From Affinundibacterium fentianense (GTDB lineage Bacteria > Pseudomonadota > Gammaproteobacteria > Burkholderiales > Burkholderiaceae_D), in contig NZ_JAGSPJ010000005.1 of NCBI RefSeq assembly GCF_018139545.1, positions 389,139 to 453,138 of the forward strand: a stretch of DNA of 64,000 bases, written 5' to 3'. Positions 9,672 through 18,371 of this stretch are shown here, one piece after another; position 1 is the first letter of the stretch; each line of letters starts with the position of its first letter. Both the position numbers and the translations under genes were made by a program. The notes below the pieces were generated by a model. The model had not been told where the DNA came from, did not search any database, and saw only the letters and a program-made list of their open reading frames with translations.

Positions 9672-10831
9672 GAGAAGTTGCTGCCATTTATTGGAAAGAA
9701 ATTTCAGACGCAATGCGCGATAGGCGCACCTTAATGATGGTACTTGCGAGTTCATTGCTTTTGGTACCGATGTTGCTCTTTGTATTTTCGACCGTCATGT
9801 CGCAGGTAGAGTCGCAGGCAATCGATAGGACCGTGATTGCAGTGAATATGAAAGACGCTCCGCTTCTAGAAAATTACATTCTGCGTCAAGGGTATCAAAT
9901 CAAAGCTGCGCCTGCGGATTATGAAGACAAGTCAAGGAAGAAGGAGCTAACCAAGCCCGTGCTATTAATTCCAGAGAATTTTGAAAAGGAAATGGCACAA
10001 GGTAATCGTGTTGAACTTGAAATTGCTTATGACACATCGAATCGACAAGCTGAGATGGGGCTGAATCCTTTGCGTCGTTTGCTAGGTGGCTTTGTTCAAG
10101 AAAAAAATGGTCTGGATCTGATGATGCGTGGTGTTTCTACCGAGTTGTTGCAGTCGATTGCAATCAAAGAACGTCATATTAGTCGTCCCGACGAACGCAA
10201 AGTAACGATCACTGGTATGTTGCCGATGGTATTGATTATGGCGATTGTAATGGGCGGAATGTTTGCGGCAATTGATAGTACGGCAGGCGAACGAGAACGT
10301 GGTTCTTTGGAGCCATTGATGATGAATCCTGTCTCGGGATTTCAATTGGCGTTTGGAAAAACTGCGGCAGTCGCGTCAGTTAGCGTGCTGATTGTGATTT
10401 TGACGGTGAGTAGTTTCTTTCCCGCACAAATTGTGATCGCAAATGAGGCATTGCAAGCAGAATTTCAATTTGGCGGAAAAGATGCATTGGCGTTCTTGTT
10501 CATCCTTGTTCCTTTAGCTGCGGCGCTTTCGTCTTTGCAGGTCGCACTGTCTTTGACCTGTAAAACATTTAAAGAGGCGAATGTACGAAATCAGCTGTTA
10601 AGTTTGACCGTGTCATTTATGCCGATGTTTTTCATCTTGAATCCGGGAAAAGAGCCAGCATGGTTAGCATGGGTACCCGTGATGGCACAAACACAAATGA
10701 TGAATCAGGTCTTAAAAGGCGAGTTGGTCGGTGCGCATCCCATGTTGATTGCAATTGGTGTTTGCGTGTTAATCGTGACCGCCAGTCTGTATTTCGTTGC
10801 GTCAAAGATGCGAGAGGTGGTGATGGAGTAG
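9668..10831 (+). CDS. natB: ABC-2 type permease, NatB-like
   Basis: Protein of 387 residues with the ABC-2/NatB layout: one N-terminal membrane helix (about residues 22-45), a roughly 150-residue extracytoplasmic domain, then about five hydrophobic segments (about residues 180-205, 230-255, 270-295, 310-325 and 355-378). The motif GERERGSLEPLMMNPVSG, typical of this permease family, lies after the second membrane helix. Start codon overlaps the natA stop. A strong terminator follows at 10878-10900, so the operon is hydrolase-natA-natB. Substrate unknown; sodium/proton exchange, peptide or drug export are all possible for this family. Confidence 0.85.
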   Translation: MREVAAIYWKEISDAMRDRRTLMMVLASSLLLVPMLLFVFSTVMSQVESQAIDRTVIAVNMKDAPLLENYILRQGYQIKAAPADYEDKSRKKELTKPVLLIPENFEKEMAQGNRVELEIAYDTSNRQAEMGLNPLRRLLGGFVQEKNGLDLMMRGVSTELLQSIAIKERHISRPDERKVTITGMLPMVLIMAIVMGGMFAAIDSTAGERERGSLEPLMMNPVSGFQLAFGKTAAVASVSVLIVILTVSSFFPAQIVIANEALQAEFQFGGKDALAFLFILVPLAAALSSLQVALSLTCKTFKEANVRNQLLSLTVSFMPMFFILNPGKEPAWLAWVPVMAQTQMMNQVLKGELVGAHPMLIAIGVCVLIVTASLYFVASKMREVVME

Positions 10832-10877
10832 TATTCAAGTCGGTGCTAGAGCACATTGCGCATAGCATTCAAGGAAA

Positions 10878-10900
10878 ACGGGCCCTCGGGCCCGTTTTTT
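10878..10900 (+). terminator. Strong intrinsic terminator after natB
   Basis: Perfect GC-rich stem AACGGGCC/GGCCCGTT with a four-base loop and a run of six T. It ends the hydrolase-natA-natB operon and isolates the island that begins at 11.1 kb. Confidence 0.9.
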
Positions 10901-11083
10901 GTTGTCTACATCGAATATACTCTCTGTTTGATCCAAATAGAGTGAGATTGGGACTTTATTGGGTTGATCGATGAAAATTGGACGTGAATGTAATAAAACA
11001 TCTCGATTCTTTTAATTTAATTGTTGTCTTGTGTTTTTGAGATGTGAAATCAGTTTCAATCAATTCTTTCTGAGGAAAAGTAC

Positions 11084-11113
11084 GTGGATCTGAAAGTGCG
11101 GCGATTATGGTGA
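11084..11113 (+). CDS. Possible nine-codon leader ORF overlapping the next start
   Basis: GAGGA at 11072-11076 is well placed (seven bases) for a GTG at 11084. The short frame encodes M-D-L-K-V-R-R-L-W and stops with TGA at 11111-11113, overlapping the ATG of the ATP-grasp gene (ATGGTGA). The large gene itself has only a weak ribosome site, so translation may be coupled through this mini-ORF. It is tentative: a nine-codon frame can occur by chance. Confidence 0.3.
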   Translation: MDLKVRRLW

Positions 11114-13101
11114 CGGATTTGGTTCAAGAAGTCTTAAAAATTAGTAAGGCTAGACATATTCCCGGCTACTTTCCGGGAATGCCGCAAGCAGTATTCGCAG
11201 TCAGTATCGATTGCGATTGGAGTAAGTTACAGCAATCATCGTTGGCTTATTCACATGCCTATTTCGCCGAATTATTGCCAAGTTACTTAGAACAATATGC
11301 CAAGCTAAGTGCTTTGCAAGATATCCCATTGCGTCAGATATTTGCGGTGTGCCTTGCGATGTTGCATCAAGCTGGCTATCCGACAATTGATACAGTGCGG
11401 CAAGAGCTGCGCCTTAATCCAACAATTCCAAGCATTAAGGGATCCGCAAGGTTAACGAAAACATTTGTTATGCCAGCCTTGAGTATGGGCCAAATAGCCC
11501 ACCAATTCGCATTGGAATGGGCAGCAAAGAATTTTAATCAATGGCAAAGCGGTCAACTGTCTCAGGACAGGCATGCAGACGCATATCCACAAATAAAAGC
11601 GAACTTAAGTGCTGTTATCAAAAGAATGGAAGTGCACGCACCGCTTGGACAAAATTCCTTAAGGTTTATCCAAGCAGCACAGCAGTTGAACATACCCTAT
11701 GTCAGAGTTACCGCAAATGTGTTTCAGTTTGGTTGGGGGCGAAATGCGCGCTGGCTCGATAGTTCATTTACGGATGCCACTCCTAACATATCGGCGCGCC
11801 TTGCGCGAAACAAAGTTGCGACCTCACGCTTTCTAAGAAATATGGGAATTCCGGTTTGTCAGCAATTGATCGTTAAAAGCGCGGAGGAAGCAGCTGAAGA
11901 AGCGAAAAAAATGGGATTTCCCGTCGTTATCAAGCCCTCTGATCAGGATGGTGGTCGAGGTGTCTTTGTCGGACTGAAAAACGTCGAAGGGGTCCGCCAA
12001 GCGTTTGAAGAAGCGAAGAAATTGTCGTCTACGATACTTTTAGAAAAGCAATTTATCGGACAAGATTATCGGATCCAAGTTTACCAAGGTCAAGCATACT
12101 GGGCTGTGCATAGAATCCCAGGCGGTGTTGTCGGTGATGGCGAACATTCGATTGAAGAGTTGTTGGTGATTTTGAATGCACATCCTCTACGTGGTGAGCC
12201 CGGCAGCAATGCGTTGTTGAAGCGTATCGACATCAATCAAGAAGCCTCTGATTTATTGACCGAGCAAGAATTGACATTGAAGTCGATTCCGCACTTGGGG
12301 CAATTTGTGCGTTTAAGGCAAGCGGCCAACGTAGCCTCTGGCGGTAGTATTGTGCCAGTTTTAGAATTCGCTCATCCCGATAATATCCAACTTGCGGAGC
12401 GAGCCGCGCGAGTGATGCGACTCGATTTGGCGGGGATAGATTTATTAATTCCAGATATTCGACACTCATGGTTAGAGAGTGGCGCGGCAATTTGCGAAGT
12501 GAATGCCCAGCCCCAAATGTCCCCGCATTTACCCTTGGAGATTTTAAATAAGATACTTGTTTGTCGCGGACGGATTCCCGTGGTGGTGGTTTTCGGATCG
12601 ATTACCGACTCGGACTGGCGATCTAAGGTCGTCGAACAATATAAACAGGTGTTCTCTGATCGAAATTTGAAACTTGGAATGATTGATGCGAGTAGCTGCT
12701 ATTTGGATGCGGTGCCGATAACGGCCAAGGGGACAGATATGTATACCTCTGCGTTGGCGTTATTAAGTGATCCTCAGACGAGTGCTTTGGTCATACATTT
12801 CACCGATAGTCAGTTTTTGAATTCAGGCATTCCAGTCGACCAAATTGAAAGTTTGATTCTCTTACCCGAGAACAATTTCAGCGATCCGGAGTTAAGAGGG
12901 CGATGGCTATTCCGTGCTCAGTTTTTATTAGATATGTGTATCCAAACTGTGCATACGGCGAGCGAGTTAAGCGGACTGCTTCCAGAGTTGAAATTTCCAC
13001 CTAGTGTCATAAGTAAAAATATGATGACTAACTTTGCAGAATTGATTTGTTCAGAGCTAAAGCGACAGTCTGAACACCATTTAAATGCAGCAAAAACTTG
13101 A
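11107..13101 (+). CDS. Cyanophycin-synthetase-like ATP-grasp ligase with degenerate Mur-ligase half
   Basis: A 664-residue protein. Residues about 1-170 match no motif I know. Residues 200-470 follow the ATP-grasp half of cyanophycin synthetase closely: VFQFGWGRNARW, a nucleotide loop with VVIKPSDQDGGRGV (272-285), GQDYRI, GGVVGDGEHSIEELL, and metal-binding EVNAQP near 464-469. From residue 489 the chain follows the start of the Mur-ligase half of CphA, but the P-loop that should read GTNGKTT is GSITDSD (497-503), and the protein ends about 160 residues later, far short of a full Mur ligase. It should therefore be a one-site ligase joining a carboxylate to an amine with ATP, not a two-site cyanophycin polymerase. 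First gene of a four-gene island with a P450 and a glycosyltransferase. Ligase chemistry is well supported; substrate unknown. Confidence 0.75.
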   Translation: MVTDLVQEVLKISKARHIPGYFPGMPQAVFAVSIDCDWSKLQQSSLAYSHAYFAELLPSYLEQYAKLSALQDIPLRQIFAVCLAMLHQAGYPTIDTVRQELRLNPTIPSIKGSARLTKTFVMPALSMGQIAHQFALEWAAKNFNQWQSGQLSQDRHADAYPQIKANLSAVIKRMEVHAPLGQNSLRFIQAAQQLNIPYVRVTANVFQFGWGRNARWLDSSFTDATPNISARLARNKVATSRFLRNMGIPVCQQLIVKSAEEAAEEAKKMGFPVVIKPSDQDGGRGVFVGLKNVEGVRQAFEEAKKLSSTILLEKQFIGQDYRIQVYQGQAYWAVHRIPGGVVGDGEHSIEELLVILNAHPLRGEPGSNALLKRIDINQEASDLLTEQELTLKSIPHLGQFVRLRQAANVASGGSIVPVLEFAHPDNIQLAERAARVMRLDLAGIDLLIPDIRHSWLESGAAICEVNAQPQMSPHLPLEILNKILVCRGRIPVVVVFGSITDSDWRSKVVEQYKQVFSDRNLKLGMIDASSCYLDAVPITAKGTDMYTSALALLSDPQTSALVIHFTDSQFLNSGIPVDQIESLILLPENNFSDPELRGRWLFRAQFLLDMCIQTVHTASELSGLLPELKFPPSVISKNMMTNFAELICSELKRQSEHHLNAAKT

Positions 13102-13224
13102 AATGGTGTTGAGATAAAAGCGAATAGAAATTTGCTTCGTAAGCATGATTTTCAACAATGTATTATTCAGAAAAATGCGAATGTTTTAGTGTTCGACATA
13201 CTAAAAGAGAGAATTGGTTAAAAC

Positions 13225-13677
13225 ATGAAATATCGACTAGATGAGGCTTCGATCGAGCGAATGTCCTCATATTATTTGAATGAAGGACGTAAGCAAGAGC
13301 AATGGGAGTTGAGTGATATTGAAATTGACGGCGATCACTTGAGTGCGAAAGTTGCTATGCGTTCTATGTACACTTCCGACACTGATACTGGTGGATTTCA
13401 TCTTAGTATTTTCTCAACCTTAGAATTCTTGTCGCAGCTCATGATTATTTATGGACATGTCTGGTCAGGTCAAAGTGAAAAAACCAAAGAAGCTTGGATG
13501 GTTGAAAGTCATACAAAGACGGTCCGTGCAATTCGACGCTCAAGTGGCATACGTGTCGATATGAAGGTGAAAGCGATGCGGCGTCGGAACGCAAGTTTTT
13601 ACTGTATTGCTGATTTCAAGATCTCCGATGATTTGGATGGTTTGTTTGAAGTCAGTTTAAAAGGCTTCTTAGTCTAG
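13225..13677 (+). CDS. Small hypothetical protein, possible hot-dog (FcoT-like) fold
   Basis: A soluble protein of 150 residues with no signal peptide, rich in alternating beta-type strands (VKAMRRRNASFYCIADFKI) around one helix (STLEFLSQLMIIYGHV, residues about 65-80). Pattern of a long central helix after GGFH and wrapping strands resembles hot-dog thioesterases or dehydratases such as mycobacterial FcoT, but similarity is weak and no catalytic residue can be assigned. It sits 123 bases after the ATP-grasp ligase and 39 before the P450, on the same strand, so it probably belongs to the same pathway. GAGAG-type ribosome site upstream is plausible. Treat as unknown with a structural hint only. 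Confidence 0.6.
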   Translation: MKYRLDEASIERMSSYYLNEGRKQEQWELSDIEIDGDHLSAKVAMRSMYTSDTDTGGFHLSIFSTLEFLSQLMIIYGHVWSGQSEKTKEAWMVESHTKTVRAIRRSSGIRVDMKVKAMRRRNASFYCIADFKISDDLDGLFEVSLKGFLV

Positions 13678-13716
13678 TGCGTCACGATAGTATCGTAACG
13701 GCTCAAGATCTATATT

Positions 13717-14937
13717 GTGCAACAACTGAATCGCATCAAAAAATTTATGTCAGTGAATATTCGTCAAGCAGAATTCTTTCAAGATCCTTATCCTTTCTAC
13801 GAGAAAATCCGGTCGTCAGGAGAGCCTCTTTGGCTTGAGCACGAGCAGGATAGTTCGAGTCGGGGAGTTTGGCTTTTTAGTCGATATGCAGATGCAATGG
13901 ACGTATTCAAAAATACGCAAACTATCTCGAAGAATATTCGCAGTGTCCGTACCCATGCGATGCAGCATCCATTCGATTTGCATTTATTGCATCGTGATGG
14001 TGCGGATCATTTACGATTGCGGCGCTTAGTGGCTGAATTTTTTGCGATTAAAGCGGTGACCTCGTTGGAAGGAAAGATACAGGCTCAAGTCAATCTCTTA
14101 ATCGATACTTTTCCAAAGGACGTTTCTTTTGATTTCGTTGAAGTATTTTGTGAACGGCTTCCACTATTTGTGATCGCGACCATTATCGGGATACCCTATT
14201 CCGATTTGACAAAAATTCGTGAGTGGTCGTTGATATTAGGTGATGGTTTTGACTCTTTGTTGGCGCGACATGCTAATTTGCCCGCCCGCCAAGTCGCGCT
14301 GAATGAATTTACTTTGTATGTTCAACAGCTAGTGAACGTCAAGAAAAATGAGCACGATGGTAGCCTCTTAAATTTCTTGTTAGAGCAAAAAGATAGCGAC
14401 TCGATTTCAATCGAAGAGCTGGTTGGTATGTGTCTTTTTCTTTTGTTTGCCGGGCATGAGACAACCATTAATTTGCTTGGAAATGGGATGAGCGCACTGT
14501 TAAGTCATCCAGATCAATGGTGCTTACTCAAAGCGGAGCCAAGTTTAATACCGAGTGCGGTCGAAGAAATTTTACGTTTCGAGAGTCCTGAACAACGGAC
14601 TTCATTTCGAATCACGACAGCGCCAGTGACAATCGGAGAATGGCGCCTAGAGGCTGGACAACAGTTGGGAGTTTTTATTGGATCCGCGAACCGTGATTCA
14701 AGTGTTTTCGAAAACCCAGATCAGTTTGATATAAGACGTCAACACAACCCCCATTTAGCATTCGGGATTGGGCTTCACCATTGCTTAGGAAAGACATTGT
14801 CACGTGTCGAAGCAAGAATTGCATTGGCCACCTTGGTTCAACGTTGCCCGACATTGCAGTTAGCGGAAACACCATTTGTTTGGCGCCAAAATTCCTTTTT
14901 CCGAGGATTGGAAAAATTGATAGTCACACTTTCGTAG
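13717..14937 (+). CDS. Cytochrome P450
   Basis: Soluble bacterial class I P450 of 406 residues if the GTG at 13717 is used; an ATG at 13747 would give 396 residues starting MSVNIRQAEFF. Neither has a convincing ribosome site. Diagnostic motifs are intact: oxygen-activating I-helix AGHETT (245-250), K-helix EILR (284-287), and the heme loop FGIGLHHCLG with the thiolate ligand Cys356. It should hydroxylate or otherwise oxidise a small molecule, with electrons from a ferredoxin or flavodoxin; no redox partner is encoded nearby. Its neighbours, an ATP-grasp ligase and a glycosyltransferase-like protein, suggest that it tailors an amide-containing metabolite. P450s of this soluble, CYP107-like type are common in secondary metabolism. 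Confidence 0.93.
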   Translation: MQQLNRIKKFMSVNIRQAEFFQDPYPFYEKIRSSGEPLWLEHEQDSSSRGVWLFSRYADAMDVFKNTQTISKNIRSVRTHAMQHPFDLHLLHRDGADHLRLRRLVAEFFAIKAVTSLEGKIQAQVNLLIDTFPKDVSFDFVEVFCERLPLFVIATIIGIPYSDLTKIREWSLILGDGFDSLLARHANLPARQVALNEFTLYVQQLVNVKKNEHDGSLLNFLLEQKDSDSISIEELVGMCLFLLFAGHETTINLLGNGMSALLSHPDQWCLLKAEPSLIPSAVEEILRFESPEQRTSFRITTAPVTIGEWRLEAGQQLGVFIGSANRDSSVFENPDQFDIRRQHNPHLAFGIGLHHCLGKTLSRVEARIALATLVQRCPTLQLAETPFVWRQNSFFRGLEKLIVTLS

Positions 14938-14986
14938 ACTGGCCCTGATTGACGTCGATACCGTTCTGAAATTGCGAAGAAAAGAG

Positions 14987-15844
14987 ATGAGAGAAATTTG
15001 CATAGTCGATATTTCGACAACCGCCCCTACCAGTTCAATTTACGTCGAATTAATGGGTGCACTTTCAACTTCCTTCACGCAACTTGGTGTTAAAGTTCAT
15101 TTCGAAATTGATCGTATCCGGCATGATATGCCTAACATCATATTTGGTCGCTATCGGCAATTTGTTGACGAAACTCGAGTTGTGCAAGCTTTACCTCCCA
15201 ACTGTATTATCTTCAATCTTGCGCCTTTATCAGGTGTCGAGAAAGCGCCTTGGCTAGGACCATATATTCACTCCCTAAAAGATCATCCGGTCATCGATTA
15301 TTCTTACTACAATCTAGGGTTCATACCAGCGGGTGAAGAGGCACAGCACTTTTTATTTAAGTTTGGTTATCTTCCATTAAGTGCTTTTAAATTTCCAATG
15401 AAAAGTCGTCAATTTGTCTTTTACGGCAAAGTGACCGAGCATCGTTTGCCGATCTTGAAATATTTGCGTGAAGAATTGAAAATTCCTCTGCGGGTCTTAA
15501 CCAATTGCTGGGGACATGAACGTGACATGCGTATTGCCACCGCACAAGCGACGATCAATATCGGAAAATTTGATGCGAGCTTATTGGAAGTCTACCGAAT
15601 TTGGCATTCGCTTTGCCTTGGAACGCCTGTCATCTCGGAAAAAGGTGGCGACGCCCGTTTGGTAGACGACTGGCGCGAGTATGTACAGTTTGTTGATGCG
15701 CCCGAGTCGTGGCGGCATGTCAAAATTGATCGCACCTCGCCAACGAGGTATGCGAAAGACACCTCTTTTGTGCAGGAAACGGAACGATTGTTGCGCTGGA
15801 TCGATCAATGCAATTTATCAACAAAGAAGCGCGCAAATGAATAG
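14987..15844 (+). CDS. Glycosyltransferase-like protein (GT-B C-terminal half, CgeB-like)
   Basis: A 285-residue soluble protein from the ATG at 14987 (preceded by GAAGAAAAGAG; the TTG at 14972 is less likely). The C-terminal half has the GT-B donor-binding pattern seen in family-1/CgeB-like transferases: YGKVTEHRLPILKYLREEL, then ATINIGKF, LEVYRIWHSLCLGTPVISE and a following DARLVDDW. The N-terminal half is unlike anything I recognise. It most likely transfers a sugar from a nucleotide donor, but similarity is only at motif level. It is 49 bases after the P450 and is the last gene of the four-gene island; the next gene, rapZ, runs convergently. Confidence 0.6.
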   Translation: MREICIVDISTTAPTSSIYVELMGALSTSFTQLGVKVHFEIDRIRHDMPNIIFGRYRQFVDETRVVQALPPNCIIFNLAPLSGVEKAPWLGPYIHSLKDHPVIDYSYYNLGFIPAGEEAQHFLFKFGYLPLSAFKFPMKSRQFVFYGKVTEHRLPILKYLREELKIPLRVLTNCWGHERDMRIATAQATINIGKFDASLLEVYRIWHSLCLGTPVISEKGGDARLVDDWREYVQFVDAPESWRHVKIDRTSPTRYAKDTSFVQETERLLRWIDQCNLSTKKRANE

Positions 15845-15870
15845 ATCATTTGCGAAGGCTCGAAAATGAC

Positions 15871-16734
15871 TTAGTGGTTTTGTCGATGCCTGATTAAGAC
15901 ACGTTCTGACTGTTGAAAGTGACGAGCGAGTCGTTCAACCATATAGACGGAACGATGTTGACCTCCAGTACACCCTATACCGACTGTTAAATAGCTGCGG
16001 TTGTCACGTTTAAACGATGGCAGCCATTTAGCGATAAAGTGTTCGATGTCTTGATAGAGGTCATGTGCCATCGGCTGTTCATCCAAGAAGTCAACCACGG
16101 CTTGATCACGTCCAGTGAGAGGACGTAAGTTTGGATCGTAATGTGGATTAGGTAAGATTCGTACATCAAATACAAAATCGACATCCAGCGGGACACCTAC
16201 CTTAAATGCAAATGATTCGAACATTAAAATAAGCGATGCGTGTTCGACCGCAATCTCATCCTTGATCCAGTTTCTCAAATGATTGGCACTCAGATTTGAG
16301 GTATCAATCACGTGCCCGAGAAATTGCAGTGGGGCGAGTAAATCGCGTTCTGCTTGTATGCATTCAACTAGGCTTAAGGGCGAGCTGGCAATACGTTCTG
16401 CTTGTAAATGATGCGATAATGGATGACTACGTCGGGTCTCTGAAAAACGAGCGATCAAGGTTTCAGAGCTTGCTGTCAAAAACAGCACTTTGACTTCATG
16501 GCCTAGAGCTTGCAATTGTTGAATCGTACTCGCGACGCTCTGCAATTGATGCGAGCTACGAGAATCGATAGCCATGGCTGCCTGTTGAATCTTCTCTGAT
16601 TCCAATGTGCGCACGAGATCAATCAGTAAGGATGGCGGCAAGTTGTCGACGCAATAGTAGCCAGCATCTTCCATCACATTCAAAGCGACCGATTTACCTG
16701 AGCCAGAAATACCTGAAATGAGCAACAAGCGCAT
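15871..16734 (-). CDS. rapZ: RapZ/YvcJ-family nucleotide-binding protein
   Basis: 287 residues with the N-terminal P-loop GISGSGKS (8-15), the segment EDAGYYCVDNLPPSLL typical of the family, and the C-terminal RapZ RNA-binding-like domain (IGCTGGQHRSVYMVERLA). In enterobacteria RapZ is an adaptor that controls glmS through small RNAs; in Betaproteobacteria the role is not established, and linkage to PTS genes is the main clue. The gene starts six bases after the hprK stop, so ptsN, hprK and rapZ are transcribed together. It is convergent with the glycosyltransferase-like gene. Confidence 0.95.
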   Translation of the reverse strand: MRLLLISGISGSGKSVALNVMEDAGYYCVDNLPPSLLIDLVRTLESEKIQQAAMAIDSRSSHQLQSVASTIQQLQALGHEVKVLFLTASSETLIARFSETRRSHPLSHHLQAERIASSPLSLVECIQAERDLLAPLQFLGHVIDTSNLSANHLRNWIKDEIAVEHASLILMFESFAFKVGVPLDVDFVFDVRILPNPHYDPNLRPLTGRDQAVVDFLDEQPMAHDLYQDIEHFIAKWLPSFKRDNRSYLTVGIGCTGGQHRSVYMVERLARHFQQSERVLIRHRQNH

Positions 16735-16740
16735 TATCTC

Positions 16741-17685
16741 TTACCCGAGTGTTTCATCCATGGCGCGTCGTTGACGTTCCATAAATTCTTCCAGTGTGTT
16801 GATACCACGGAGCTGCAGAATAGTGTTTCGAACGGCGGCTTCGAGAAGAACCGCAATATTTCGTCCCGCAGCTACGGGGATTACTACTTTTTTAATCTGT
16901 AAACCGAGCACGTCTTCAGTGTGCGAATCGATCGGTAGTCGCTCGTAGTTCTCTTCTAGGGTACTACGGCGCACCAAATGCACAATTAACTTCAAACGCA
17001 TTTTGCGGCGTACCGATGTTTCTCCAAAAATTGCTTTGATATCGAGTAAACCTAGGCCTCGAACTTCAAGTAGGTTCTGCAAAATGGGTGGACAACGCCC
17101 TTCGATCATGTTCGGTGCAATACGTGAGAACTCCACCGCATCATCGGCAACCAATCCATGGCTCCTTGAAATTAATTCCAATCCAAGTTCACTTTTACCG
17201 AGCCCCGATTCGCCGGTGATTAAAACGCCTACCCCAAGTACATCCATGAAAACACCATGCATCGTCACTTGCGGTGCAAGTTTCTTCGATAAATAGACCC
17301 GCAAGTAATCGATTACTTGTGCAGCCGGCAATGGCGTAGAGAATAGTGGGATATGATTGTCGTCACAAACGCTCAGAAAGGTTTGAGGTGATTCTAAACC
17401 TTGCGCAACAATCAAAGCAGGTGGCTGCCCTGCAACAAGTTCTTTAATAAGATTGGCCCGCGAACCAGGTGATAAACGATGGAAGTAGTCGATCTCTTGG
17501 TGTCCTAAGACTTGAATACGTCCCGGGTGAATAAGATTCAAGTGACCTACTTGATCGGAAGAGGCAGTTGCATCATCCGTGATTTGCTTGTCCCCACCAG
17601 AAAATCCTGCAAACCAACCTAGTTGCAACGTGTCGCGATTATCATCAAAAATTTTCTGTATCGTGAGTTCGGTAGTCAAGGGCAT
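16741..17685 (-). CDS. hprK: HPr kinase/phosphorylase
   Basis: A protein of 314 residues. It has an N-terminal HPrK regulatory domain, then the kinase domain with P-loop GESGLGKS (158-165), the catalytic segment LVADDAVEF just after it, and the HprK signature [16 protein letters not shown]. It phosphorylates and dephosphorylates a serine on HPr-type proteins and so couples the phosphotransferase system to metabolism. In Proteobacteria it typically works with the nitrogen-related PTS. It is 52 bases downstream of ptsN and six upstream of rapZ on the minus strand, the usual order for Betaproteobacteria. Confidence 0.97.
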   Translation of the reverse strand: MPLTTELTIQKIFDDNRDTLQLGWFAGFSGGDKQITDDATASSDQVGHLNLIHPGRIQVLGHQEIDYFHRLSPGSRANLIKELVAGQPPALIVAQGLESPQTFLSVCDDNHIPLFSTPLPAAQVIDYLRVYLSKKLAPQVTMHGVFMDVLGVGVLITGESGLGKSELGLELISRSHGLVADDAVEFSRIAPNMIEGRCPPILQNLLEVRGLGLLDIKAIFGETSVRRKMRLKLIVHLVRRSTLEENYERLPIDSHTEDVLGLQIKKVVIPVAAGRNIAVLLEAAVRNTILQLRGINTLEEFMERQRRAMDETLG

Positions 17686-17737
17686 GGGGACTGTTCCAGC
17701 AATGATCGAAAGGAGACGGACGTTATAAATTGAGGCA

Positions 17738-18208
17738 CTAATTACTCGGCAATTGCGGTTCCCAAGTGGTGATGTGTTGATAGACTAAGTTCACGTCTTG
17801 CTCTGTTTGGAGTGCTGCTCGAAACGCATCATCTGATAGCATTTCAGCGATCTCAGACAGAATTTCCAAGTGTTGTTGAGTGACATTGTCTGGCATTAAT
17901 AAGAATATCAGTAAGCTGACCGCTTGCCCGTCAGGCGATTCAAAAGGAATAGCATTCTGTAAGCGTACGAATGCAGCAATCGGATTTTTGAGTCCTTTGA
18001 TTCTGCCGTGGGGGACTGCAACGCCATGCCCTAATCCAGTTGAACCGAGGCGTTCACGCGCGAACAGATTTTCTGAAACGGTCGAGCGGGCAATACTGCA
18101 ATTGTTTTCAAACAGTAAACCGGCTTGCTCAAATGCCCTTTTCTTACTCGATACATCTAGGTCTAACAACACATTTTCGAGGGGCAGGATTTTTGCGATA
18201 TTGGTCAT
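17738..18208 (-). CDS. ptsN: PTS IIA-like nitrogen regulatory protein (EIIA-Ntr)
   Basis: Mannitol/fructose-type IIA domain of 156 residues. The phosphorylated His is in [10 protein letters not shown] (His67 from the chosen start). The start at 18208 ([18 protein letters not shown]) is chosen because related proteins begin with this segment; in-frame ATG at 18241 and a longer frame from 18286 exist, and none has a good ribosome site. EIIA-Ntr is the terminal acceptor of the nitrogen PTS and regulates potassium transport and other targets by its phosphorylation state. Followed by hprK and rapZ. The hpf and rpoN genes that usually lie just upstream are absent; a GGDEF-EAL gene takes their place. 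Confidence 0.93.
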   Translation of the reverse strand: MTNIAKILPLENVLLDLDVSSKKRAFEQAGLLFENNCSIARSTVSENLFARERLGSTGLGHGVAVPHGRIKGLKNPIAAFVRLQNAIPFESPDGQAVSLLIFLLMPDNVTQQHLEILSEIAEMLSDDAFRAALQTEQDVNLVYQHITTWEPQLPSN

Positions 18209-18371
18209 TTGGCTATATGTTAGGCCTGTGCTCGTTGACATAATTGTGGAGCGCCGAATACTTCTTAAAAACAAGAAAAACTGCAAAGAGATCGGGTATT
18301 CGCATCCAGTCGGCGATTATAGGCTTGTTTTATCGACTCAGTGAATTTACCTGTCTGTTTTTAAGTATTTT

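Noticed and set aside
11107..13101. Calling the ATP-grasp protein a functional cyanophycin synthetase (cphA)
   Set aside because: The Mur-ligase P-loop is missing and the protein is about 200 residues too short; no cyanophycinase is nearby.
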